Below are positions 32,401 to 45,605 of a stretch of 64,000 bases of DNA, piece by piece (position 1 is the stretch's first letter; every line of letters starts with the position of its first letter). The stretch comes from Anadara kagoshimensis (lineage: Eukaryota; Mollusca; Bivalvia; Arcoida; Arcidae). The position numbers and the translations under genes are program-made. The DNA lies in assembly GCA_021292105.1 (NCBI GenBank), contig CM037869.1:28721536-28785535 (forward strand), written 5' to 3'. The notes under the pieces are model-generated. The model was not told the origin of the DNA. It saw only the letters and a program-made list of their open reading frames with translations, and did not search any database.

Positions 32401-35400
32401 TAAAAAATTCATTATTTTGGCCCATGCTTGCCGATAAGTGTTTAAAACAAATCATTATTGTTTGTTACATCTCCCGTCTGTTCCCGACATATTTATAAAA
32501 CAATTATATGCAGAGTGCTTGGTGATTTTATATGAAAATTTGCACTTTTCATGTAACAGTAGTTTGGAAAATGAGTTTTCATTAAATCATTTGTACTCTA
32601 CTTCTTGTAATTTTGTTATATAGGCATTGAATCTCAAGATTTATATATTTCTGTATTGCCATGGTATATTTGAGTCTGACAACATAAAAAACTATCGGAA
32701 ATACCGAAGTTTATAGACGAAACGGATAAATTTATTTCCCCTACCCCAAAATTGAAAAACATGTGAAAATCCATTTTTATGCAATATATGTCGATTTGTG
32801 TTTCTAATGAAGATTTCGAGCAAAAGTACCGGCAACAATGATAAAACAAGCTTCGAGGATTTTAAATATTTGTGAAATGCTTTAGCTTAAGGACAGATAG
32901 GACTAACTAATATAATAAAATGGCTTATTTTATTCATTTATATGTAAAATGCTGTAAGAAAAAAGGAGCTTTGCCTCTCGTATTTTTGTTATTTAGGCAT
33001 TGAATCTCGACTGTTATCTATTGACGTAATTCCTTGACATATAAGAGTCTAATTACACCAAAATCTGTCGGAAATAGCAAAGCTTGTAGATGAGGCAAAT
33101 AAATTTATTTCCCCTACCCCAAAATTGCAAAAAATGTGAAAACCCTGTTTTAGCCAATATGTAACAATTAGTATTTCTAATGGAAGTTTCAAGCAAATTT
33201 GCATGTAAGAATGGAAAAAGAAACTTGAAGGATACAAAAAAATTTACAAAATGCATCATTTCAATGGCAGATTGGTCTAATTATTCATAGAAAAATGCCT
33301 ACTTCTTTCATTTTCAATTCAATGTGCTATGACAAAAAAGAATCTTCGCTGTTTGTATTTTTGTTATATAGGCATTGACTTTCAAATATCAGATATTGAT
33401 TCAATGCGTTTACACTAAAATTATTAAAAACATGAAAATATTTCGGAAATGTCAATTTTGGTAGCTGTCATGAATCAATTGATTTCCCCGTCTCCAAAAT
33501 ATGAAAACATAGAAACCCTCTCCAGGCTAAGAAGTCATAGCTTACCTTTTTGCATTAGAAGAAGAAATATAAAAAAAATTGTCATATGAATTCACAAAAG
33601 GGGATACTAGTATTTGAGGCATGTATGTAAATAATAGTACAAATGTAAGTGAACGGATATGTTTTCAGATTGGTAAAAAAGCAATGTCATGAACCATATG
33701 CATGCGTTTAAATTCTACTCTGTATTCATAGAATGACAAGAAGAACACTAGCAATTCGGTAAATTACTATACTTGAAAAGTTACAGTATGAATGCCGCAT
33801 TCAAGTTAAGAAACATACTAGATCACAACTACAAATATAGAATACAGGGTCAAGTATGGAAAGTGAGGGTGAAAGGCATGGATGAATTTTATGTTGAACC
33901 ACATTTGAATAAAACACATCGTAACTATTAAAACAACGACTGGACCCTCTGGCAAAAGACTAAAAAGTCAACTGATAGAAATCCAAAATATTTGCAAATA
34001 AGACAATGCGCAAAAATAATTCTGTAAGTGTTACGCACTCTAAATATTTAAAATAATCAACACTATGTTTTTTGGAAGGCAGTGTCAGTCAGTCTTCGGA
34101 CGAATCCTTAAAATCATCTTCAAAATTACAAACCATTTACTTGGACATGCATAAAAATCTACACCCTTCCTCTTAAAATGATTAAAGACACATTAAGGCG
34201 ACACAGGTCTGTTTGTCGAACAGTACCTGATGGGATGGCAGAGAGTGGTTACTATGATCAGCTCTTCTTTGGTTTCTGTTAATCTCTAACAATAAATTCC
34301 CCCGTGGGGAACCCGGGTTAGAATAGGTCCCCAGTACCTCATGCTTGTCGTAAAAGGCGACTCAAATGAGGCATTCTGTTTGCCGTGGAATGCAATCCTT
34401 GATGGTGGAGGACGGGATTCTGGTGATTGAGGATCGTGTAGATTGCGGTTTGCTCTGACCCAACACATCACTTTGACCCTTACTTCATCTAGAAGGACGA
34501 TTGGCATCGGCCCGTGTCCAATCAATCGGCTGGTCACGCACATGCCCTACAGGCAAGGCATTTCTATTTACCCCCAAAAATCCTCTATTTTTACTTTTTC
34601 TTTTTCATAACCTTAGTATTTCCCTTGCCTGTAGAAGGCGGTGGCTCATGGGTCAAATCTGGTCACTTTGTGATGTTCGATTATATCTCTTAACTTGGCA
34701 TTCATGAATTATTTACTCGCTAAATCTTTCTGAATGTCGACTTATCATTGTTAATCGTGAATTTATATTTGATCATCACAATTTTACTATGGTGTATATC
34801 TTCTTTGTAGTCCTTGGTGCTGTTCCGAGTTGGTTTCCCCGGAACATTCAGCATTGCCCTTGGTTGGCACTCCGGATTGGCGGGTGGGGAGCAAGGAGGA
34901 TGAAAATCCCACATCTTCAATATGGGTACCAAAACAAATATTTCCAATAGTTCTTCTAAAAGATTGAGACAGGAGAGTGATGAAGAGTCTGATGTCTTTG
35001 TTGCTTGGTCAAGGTTTGTCGTAGTTCAATCCTCTACTGACCAACCATTAAAAATAAATCCTTTTGTAGTTAGTAAAGCAGTTAAAGGCATTGCAGGAGA
35101 TGTAGCAGACATTAAAAAATTACGCTCTGGCTCTCTCCTAATAGAATGTAAAACTCGACAACAGTCAGTTAGTTTACTCGCGGCAAAACATTTTGCCAAT
35201 ATTCCAATTAAAGTGACACCTCATGGAACCTTAAATTCCAGCAAAGGTATTTTACGTGATAGAGAGCGTTCAATGTCTGAGATGAGCGAGTCAGAAATTG
35301 CATCTGAACTTGCTCCTCAGGGCGTTATTCAAGTACGACGTTTCTCTTTCAAAAAAGATGGGTCGCTTATACCTTCAAACACCTATTTGATAACGTTTTC

Positions 35401-38115
35401 GATGCCTTCCCCACCAAAGGGGATTAAAGCTGGGTATTACAATATTAAAGTAGAGCCATTTATTCCTAGGCCTCTAAGGTGTTACAAATGCCAAAAATTC
35501 GGTCATGGCTCGAAGGCATGTAAATCTGTTGATGTTTGTTGTCGCTGTGGTGAAAAGGGTCACCAAAGCAATGGTTGTTCAAATCCTCCTAAATGCGCCA
35601 ACTGTAAAAATAATCACATGGCTTCCTCTAGGGATTGTCCCATATGGAAGCGTGAGTACGAGATTAATAAACTAAAAGTTAACAAAAATATCACTTTTCC
35701 TGAAGCCAGAACTCTGTACTCACAGACCCAAAGTGCTTCAGCTTCATATGCTTCAGTTGCTTCTGGGTCATCTTCTAAGAAACTTATCTCTGTTGCTTGT
35801 CAGACAGACTTTTCATCTGTTATTGATATAAACGCTAAACAATCAACAAAGTCGGCAGAATCTTCATCAATCATGAATGATAAACAAAATTTGACCAGTA
35901 ATACTAAAGGCAACAAAACTAACTCTTCATCTTCAAATAGTAAAAATACTCAAAATACACAAGCAAAGACTCAAAATTCACAAGCAAAGTCTAAGAAACA
36001 AAATATTGATTCAAATAAACAAATTGCTCGGGAGCAAAAGTCTGCTCCTGCTTCCTCTGATACAGATGCTTGTTCGCAAGCTTCATCAAAACCAGTATCA
36101 AAGGAAGCAAAATCTGGAAAGGGTAAACCCGCTCCAGTTAATACTAAACCAAAATCAGGAAAGAACGAGCAAGTCTTATATGTTCCTGATACAAGTCCCG
36201 ATGCATTGCTTCGGAAAAACCCAATATCAGATTCCCCAAATAGATATGAAGCACTGGAGGATGAATCCAGTTCATCCGATGAAAATGCTTCATCAATGCG
36301 TACTGATGAAGATGGTTTCACTCAAGTACGTAGGGGGCGAACTAATCGGTGGCGTGGGTCTGGACGCCATCGCCGTCGTAGTCTTTCTGAGGACTGTGAC
36401 ATGGAAACTACACCGTCACAGATTTCCCCTGTTCGCCCTCCTAATAATGGGTAATCCAAAAATAATACAGTGGAATTGCAGAGGTTTTAAAAATAATATT
36501 GATGAATTAGCAGTGTTGGCACAGGATTTTAATCCGGTTGCATTTTGTCTTCAAGAAACGCATATTAAGGAATCCGACAATGAAGTAAAATTTCGTCATT
36601 ACAAACCATATCACCTTTATTCTCCTAATGCAGACAGAGCTTCAGGAGGTTCTTCTATTTTTATTCGAAATGGGATAATCCATAGTCCCATATCTCTTAA
36701 TACCAATCTCCAAGCCATTGCAGTTCGCATAACGCTACAAATAACTATAACATTATGCTCAATATATATTCCTCCATCATCAGCATTATCTCTCACCGAC
36801 ATACAGAATTTAGTTGAACAGCTACCTAAACCATTTCTATTAGTTGGTGATTTTAATGGACACAACCCTCTTTGGGGAAGTTCGCGCCTTGATAATAAAG
36901 GCAGAATAATAGAAAACTTGATGTCTAACAATGATCTATGTATATTAAATGACGGGTCTAAAACATTTCTATCTGATGCGACTGGTACTTATTCAGCTTT
37001 AGACCTGTCGCTATTGGATCCTAATATTTTAAATGATTTTTCATGGAAAGTCCATGATGATCGTTGTGGTAGCGATCATTTTCCAATAATAATGGAATAT
37101 ACATCCGGATCAAATGATCTTTCTATTCCTAGATGGAACTTTGCAAAAGCTGATTGGAATCAGTTTCGAAATCTCTGCGCGGAAAAGATTTCTATCGAGA
37201 GATTTGAAAATGAAACTGATAAAATTCAGAGTTTTACCGATGTTCTTATTGAAATTGCTAATAACTGCATTCCTAAAACCTCTGCAAATCCTCGTATTCA
37301 TAAACCATGGTACAACGAAGAATACAAACAAGCTAGGAAAAGTCGAAAACAAGTCGAGAGACAATTTAATAAGTCTCCTACACAAAAAATTTACAGTTAG
37401 TCCGTTTATTTCGAGCAAAGGCTCGTAGAACAGCTAAAAATTGCAGAAGAGATTCTTGGAGAAAATATGTCTCTAAAATCAATTCTCGCACTCCATTAAA
37501 TAAAGTTTGGAATATGGTGCGCAAAATAAAAGGCAAAGGTTCTTCAGATTCTGTTAAACATCTTAAAATAAATGATACAATTTTAACATCTGAAAAAGAT
37601 ATTTCAAACAAAATAGCTGAGACGATATCTAAAAATTCGTCATCAGTTAATTATACATCAGAATTCCAGAAACATAAAAACATACAAGAAAGGAATAAAT
37701 TATCTTTTAAATCTGACAATACCGAGGATTACAATGATATATTTTCATTTGAAGAACTCCAAAATGCTCTTTCGAAGGCACATGATACGGCAGTTGGTCC
37801 TGATGATGTACACTATCAACTCCTTAAACATTTGCCTTCACAAGACCAACTCCCTCCTTTAAGGGTCTTTAAGGAATCCTTAAAGATCCTTAAAGATGTC
37901 CTTAAAGATCCTTAAAGCCTCCTTAAAGACCCCTTTAAGGACCACCATCTTTTTTAAGGATCTTTAAGGCTTCCTTACAGATCCTTAATGGAACTGAAAT
38001 TTTAAGGATCTTTAATGCGGCTTTAAGGATCTTTAAGGATCACCCTGACATACACATGTATTTAAATGATATAATGGTGTTTTTTCAACCACCCTGAATT
38101 GGCTAAGAATGCACC

Positions 38116-38155
<40 letters not shown>

Positions 38156-38704
38156 TTTGGTATATATTACACAAAAATAATTGGAGAAAAACGCGATTAA
38201 AAATAAATGTCCGGTGATAAAATTTCATGATTGTTTTCAAAGTAATTTATTTATTTTTTATTTATTTATTTATTTTTATTGATAATCTATACTGCTCCAA
38301 TTATTATGTACCAGCTCTAAATTGATTCAATGTACAACTTCTTATTTATTTATTTATTTATTTATTTATTATTTATTTATTAAACTAAAAAAAGTGTAGT
38401 TTTGACTATTTATCATTATGGATTTATGCCCATAGGTAATAAACAGATCATGGTTCCTAATTGATGATCATCAACATTTCCCCGGTATCTCATCAACAAC
38501 TTACCTAACTAATTGATAACAGAAGCAAATTCAAACTCATTTTAACCAGACGATAGTATATTCTACCTGAAAAATTTACCATATGTTGTTAATCTCTTTA
38601 ATTACCTAGATGGATTTGAATTTTAATAGAATTTGATGATTAATCTACATGAGTAGTAATGTTAGGGATACTTTAGATACTTTTTACCAATTGTTATTTG
38701 TGTG

Positions 38705-38743
<39 letters not shown>

Positions 38744-38774
38744 ATATTTTTAAAAACTTTAATAAGTATATGAA

Positions 38775-38820
<46 letters not shown>

Positions 38821-39215
38821 TAGGACAGAGCGAAGACTTGAACATCATCAGTTTTTAAACTACCATTATTTGATATTTCTTATTTCATGACCTTGAAATG
38901 TGCATTCATATATAAATAAATAAATAAATAAATAAATAAACAAATAAATAAATAAATAATCAAATAAATAAATAAATAAATTATCATAAAAATTAATAAA
39001 TAAATAATCAAATAAATATATAAATAATTATATAAATAAATAAATTACCAAATAAATAAATAAACATTCATACAATAAATAAATAAATAAATAAATAAAT
39101 AAACAAACCACAATTTCATAGACAAAACTGGTAGATTCATTTTGCACTATCTTCTTCATGTAATAATTTCTCGATCGATCCAGTAAAATAACTTGTATTC
39201 TCTGATCAAGTTGTT

Positions 39216-39267
<52 letters not shown>

Positions 39268-42200
39268 CGGAGCTGAGAGTTGTCTATCGGAACTTTTTCC
39301 CACAAGTGAAAACTATAAGCATGATTTTCTAATCATAGAATAGGTCCGCAATCCAAGTTAACGAATTTCGGGCTAATAAAGTTGTGATTTATAATGAAAC
39401 AATTAAAAGAAAAAACCATTTATATCATCGGCATTTATCGTTTTAATTTGTTTTCTTGCCGAAAATGGGGTTCTCTGTGTGTTTCCGTTTCATTAATAAT
39501 CCTAGAACTGACAGCCTCAATATAACTAGCAAAATCTTGATCTCACTGTCTTGGTTCACATCTTTAGGGAAAATCTAGTGTGAAAAAACTCGCTTGTCGA
39601 ATATTGGTTCTAATCTCAATGCACTTCGATTTCTTTCACTATCCTTGAACTTAAAGTCTCTACACAAGACTATACAATTTTGTTACAAACTGACAAAATA
39701 TTAAACTGGGACAGACCATAATCTCAGAAAATTTGTCAGTTCGCTCAGGTTTTACATTCTTGGTCATTCTAGAATTCTTATTCATTGAATCAAATAATGA
39801 TATAAGTGAAATAATCTTGACACAGGAATGAAACTCTATACTCTGCTATCCCGTTATCCTGATTATGTTGAGAAAAAAGTAAAAAAGTTTTCTCCAGAAA
39901 TAAATCAAATGGTGTTGTTCAAACACAAAAAGATATTAGCAGTCTGCAGCTGACGTTGGAATATTGTCATATCTAGGATAGAAAGAGAGAGAGAGGAGAG
40001 ATAATTTGGATTTGCAGTGTCGTGTACTTTTTTCGTTCTGTTTAAAAATAATTCAAAAATGGTAAATCATGCAGTGTCAGATCCAGCGGGATGGAGGTAG
40101 GTGGGCGGGGAGGGGGCACCCCAACATTTGCCCCTGCTTTCCGACTTTTTTCCCTCTCGATGGTGCGCATGCGTGAGTAACAGCGGGTTGTTTAAATTTC
40201 TTGCTCTACATTTATCCTTCAAAAACATGTTTTTTTGGATTTTAAAATTACTGAAAATGTACTGGAGTTATATAAATGACATTAGTGTTCAATGAATTCG
40301 AAAGAGGAGCAAAAAAATTCAAAGAAAAAGAAGAAATCTGGACAAAAACGAAAGAAAGACAGTCAGAATGTGAGTAGTAATAGCGATAGTCAGATTAATA
40401 CAAAGGTACACGTACAGGGTGTTAACGACGCTCATATTAACGATACATGTTTACAAACTATATCAACCCCTGTTCCTTGTTTTATGCCATCAAGGACACT
40501 AGATATGGCTCAGAATTCAACACATAATCAATCAACGCCATTAAATTTAAATTTTGTACCGCCAAATATGAGTTATGGTGTTTCTCCAGTTGGTGCATAC
40601 CCTGTTCATTCCCAGTCTTATTCTCAAGGATATTCACAATTTGATAATATCAGCTATGGGGAGAAAATGGATGTGCTCTGTACAAAGCTTGATTCTGTGT
40701 TCAAGAAACTAGAAAAACTAGATATTATAGAACAAAGACTACAAAACTTTGAAACTTCTATAAATACCGTAACAAAGGATGTGAAAGTATTAAAGGATCA
40801 AATGAAAGACATTGACACTAGTTTAAATTTCATAAATGACAAATTTGAAGAAAATATCCAAAGAGTTGATGAAATTACTTTATCTGTAGAGGAAATGAAA
40901 GCTGAAAATGCGTCACTAAGAGAGGAAATCAACGGTCTTAATGAAAAACATGTTGATCTACAGGCAAGAAGTATGAGAGACAATCTTATATTCACGGGCT
41001 TTCAGGAACTAGAAGAAGAGAATACAGAGGAATTATTGAAAGATTTTATAGTGAAAGATTTAGAAATAGGAAAAAATATAGAATTTCATAGAGTACATAG
41101 AATGGGTAGAAAATTCCAAACCGGACGCCCCAGACCAATAGTGGCGAAATTTGTTAATTTCAAGGATAGGGAAATGATTAGAAAATCCGCACCTGAAAAA
41201 CTAAAGGCCTTGAACAATCACAAATACGGTGTAAACGAACAATTTCCAAAAGAAATAAATGACAGAAGGAAAGCTTTGTATCCACACTTAAAATCTGCTA
41301 AAAGGAACAATAAAAGGGCAAATTTAGTATATGACAAACTGTACATCGATGGGCGCCTCTTTATTCCAGATACACGAGAAACTCAACAGAACGAAACACC
41401 TAGACGCACAACTCAGAACAACGTTGGAGCCTACCACGGGAGTAAACAACGTGCAAAGGGAAATAACTCGCGCAACAATCGCGACTAGGATTACCACGGA
41501 GGAAAAACAAATAACTTTTTATACAATGTAAATATAAACAATAGTACCGATTCACGAAGTGATTATGACAATGTCTACAAAAACGTTAAAATCTTAACTT
41601 TAAATGTTTGTGGATTAAATCGTCGTCTGCAATACCCGGAATTTCTGGATTTAATACAAAAATATGACATATTATGTTTCGTTGAAACAAAAACAGATGA
41701 TTGTGACGAATTTAACATTCCTGGATATGAATTTAAATCAAAGAACCGAAGTGTTATATCAAAAACTCGTTCTGGTGGAATTATCTTAGGATATAAAAGT
41801 TACCTGTCGGATTATATTATTCCTTTGGAAACTGATTGTAAATATATTCTCTGGTTTGTGCTTAAAGGTGATATAATTAACTCCGAAAAGGATATATTGT
41901 TCGGAATTACATACATTCCACCTGAAGGAACAAAGTACAGTTCAAAAGACGCTTATAGCGATATAGAAAATGAATATACGACCTTAAACTGTAAGTATGA
42001 TATTATATGTCTTACAGGTGACTTTAATAGCCGTGTTTCTAACTGTAGTGACTTTATTAATGATATCGATTTGTCAAATTATGAAATAATAACAGAAGAT
42101 CCGTTTTTAGATGGTAATGCAGATCTACAAAAACTTGACAATTTAAATTTTCCACGTATTAGATCTAATAAGGACTTAAAGAAAAATAATTTTGGTAATA

Positions 42201-45200
42201 ATTTATTACAGTTTTGTAAAAACAATAATTTATTTATTCTCAATGGACGTGTTGGTAATGATAAAGGTGTTGGAGATTACACAACATGTAATTCAACGGT
42301 GATTGATTATTTTATTGGAAATGTAGATTTCTTAAATATTGTTGAAAATTTTTGTATACTTGAATTTACCAAACTGTATTCAGATGTTCACTGTCCCTTA
42401 ACGTGTAATATAACTTGTAATATATTGCTTAATGATACTGATTGTAATGTGAATACTCATGGAGATGAAATGTTAGATAACATCAAACCGTTTAATATAA
42501 CTAAATGTACAGATTTTTGTAATAACATTAGTGTTGATAAGATTGTATCTATTTTTGATAATTTGAACATGGTTGATGTAAATACTATTGATAAAAAAGA
42601 ATTAGATGTTTTATTTACACAAGTTTGTGATGTTTTAGTTGAAGCTGCTAAGCAAACTTTTGGTACATTTAAAACTATTAAAAATAAAGGTACATCCATT
42701 GCCAATAAACGTAAATCTAAAGACTGGTTTACAACTGAATGTTTTGTAGCTAGGAAACAGTTCCGTAAAACACAAAGAATGTATAGAAAATATAAATCGA
42801 ATTGTTTTAAATTAGAAATGCGAAATGCCGAGAAACACTATAAGAATGTTATGGATTGTAGTATTAAGAATTATAGAATTGCTTTACAAAGAAAGATTAA
42901 AAAGTTGAGATCATCTAATCCAGGTGAATATTGGAAACTAATAAATAAGAAAAAAACAAATGGTACACAGAGTAATATTTCAGTTCATGATTTTTACACA
43001 CATTTTAAAAATATAAATACCAGTACTGATTCTATGGGTGGGGATGATATTTTAAATAATTATACTAATTCAAATAATGATGGTAATATTTTAAATGAAT
43101 GCATCACTGGTGATGAAATTATGTCATGTGTAAGAAATCTAAAGACTAATAAGTCTTCGGGAATAGACAGAATTTCCAACGAATATATTATATCTAGTAT
43201 CGACGTTATGTTGCCTATATATGTTAAATTATTTAATATTGTATTAGAAACAGGTATTATACCAGAATCATGGCTGGTTGGTAATATTATTCCAGTTTTT
43301 AAAAATAAAGGTAGTATTAATGATGTGAATAATTATAGACCTATTACTTTGCTTAGTTGTATGGGTAAACTTTTTACTTCTATTATGAACATTAGACTTA
43401 ATAATTATGTTGAAGAGTTTGAAATTTTATGTGAAAATCAATCTGGATTTAGGAAGAATTATTCAACTGTTGATAATATTTTTATTTTACATTCTTTAAT
43501 TGAGTTATTACAACTCAAGAAAAGAAAGCTTTATTGTGCTTTTATAGATTTTCAGTCTGCTTTTGATAAAGTATGGCGTTATGGGTTGTGGCAAAAATTA
43601 TTAAGATATAACATTACTGGTAAATGTTTTAAAGTTATTGTTAATATGTATAGAAATACAAAATCTAGAATATCTGTAGATGGTCATGTTTCTGAGTTCT
43701 TCTCATGTAACATTGGTGTACGACAAGGAGAAAATTTATCTCCTCTATTATTTGCATTGTACATGAATGATCTTGAACAATTTTTTATAGACAGTAATAT
43801 ATCAGGTATCAAGTGTATAAGTGAAGAATTAGCAGATGAACTTAATATTTATTTAAAGTTGTTTCTACTTTTGTATGCGGACGACACTGTGTTAATGTCC
43901 GAATCTATATCTGACCTCCAGTGTCAATTAGATAATTTTTCTATTTATTGTAAAATGTGGAAATTAACTGTTAATATTAAGAAAACAAAAGTTATGGTTT
44001 TTTCAAAAGGTAAAGTTCCAAATAATGTTTCTTTTCACATTGATGGTATAGATTTAGAAATAGTAAAGGAAATAAAATATTTAGGTGTGTTTTTTAGTAG
44101 ATACGGATCATTTTTATGTACAAAAAAGTATTTAGCTGAAAGAGGTACAAAAGCTATGTATGGGATTATTAAGAAAGCTAGAACTTTAAATTTATCAATT
44201 GACTGCCAAATAGATATGTTTGATAAAATGGTTTTACCAATTTTGTTGTATGGTTCAGAAATATGGGGTTTTGAAAAATTAGATATATTAGAAAGGGTCC
44301 ATTTAAAATTTTGTAAACTTATTTTAAAAGTTAGAAAAAGTACGCCAAGTTTTATTGTATATGGCGAATTAGGCAGGGTACCATTATATGTTTATGTCAA
44401 AACTAGAATTATAAGTTACTGGTCAAATATTATTGAGAAAAGTGATACGAAATATACGTCAATTATTTACAAATTATTATATAACTATTTTTCAAATGGT
44501 GTTAAAACTAAGTGGATTAGCTCAGTTGAAGCAATTTTTCAAGAATGTGGTATGAATAATATATGGCTATTTCATAATTATAGCAACCGTACCTGGTTAA
44601 TTAAATGTGTTAAACAAAAATTATATGATCAATTTTTACAAAGTTGGTATACAAATTCTACCTTTTCAAGGGGAATCTCTTATAATTTATTTACTCATTT
44701 TGATTTTAAACTACAATTGTATTTAACTTCAGATCTCTCTGATAGAAACAAAACTACTTTAAGTAATTTTAGATGTAGTAATCATAAACTACCTATTGAA
44801 GTTGGACGTTGGAAAAATATCCCAAGAGAGAATAGATTATGTGAACTTTGTAACACCGATTTAGGTGATGAATATCACTATATTTTGTGTTGTACTGCTT
44901 TGTCTGCAGAAAGAAGTATGTTTATTCCTAAATGGTATATTGTCAAACCAAATACTTTAAAATTTTATTCATTATTCAACAATACAAATTTATCTCTACA
45001 AATTAAATTAAGTAAGTTTATAAAGATTATTAATGAAAGAATCGGTACTACCGGTCCTCCGGGTTAACATAATGTGTAATTGTATAGTTATGTTATGCTG
45101 TTACTCATGCATTATTTGTTATATATATGTGTGTTTATATATTCTCAATTTGTAAAATTGCAATATGAGAAATAAAGAAACTTGAAACTTGCTTACCGCA

Positions 45201-45574
45201 AATTGTCAAGCAACTAGTGGATGGACCAGTTAATTAGTGGTACTGATTAATTAATTCGTGTACAGGTAGGTAATTGCAATCAGAGGATGGTGTAATGTAC
45301 CAGTTCGCTGAGGTATGAAAGAATTCATATAGTGCTGACCAGTCTTAGGTGATAATGTTATTTACCTGATCACTTAGGCATGAAAGAACCCAGTTAGTAT
45401 TAGTAAATGACGTTAATTAGTAATACTAATTAAGACACTTCTGTCTTGTCAGAAAGCATGAATTTTAAACTGGGCTGTTATCAGTACTTCAAAAATAATT
45501 CTTATTCAAGGACAGATTCCATAAAGAGTGATTCCATTAATCATAAATGAATATTGGGACCAAGGGTCAGGGCC

Positions 45575-45605
<31 letters not shown>

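Larger units (their letters stand above)
40160..45195 (+). mobile_element. LINE B: apparently intact CR1/L2-group non-LTR element
   Basis: ORF1 and ORF2 have no frameshift, a catalytic YADD and a complete APE endonuclease. The 3' end AAATAAAGAAACTTGAAACTTG carries a short repeat typical of this LINE group. The 5' boundary is unclear; a TGCGCATGCG (NRF-1-like) site at 40164-40173 may belong to its promoter. It is the youngest layer of the nest. The exact clade (CR1, L2, Crack, Daphne) is not resolved. Confidence 0.8.

Noticed and set aside
39028..39303. Minus-strand Ser/Leu-rich and Tyr/Leu-rich frame
   Set aside because: Purely (GA)n and (AAAT)n microsatellite translation.
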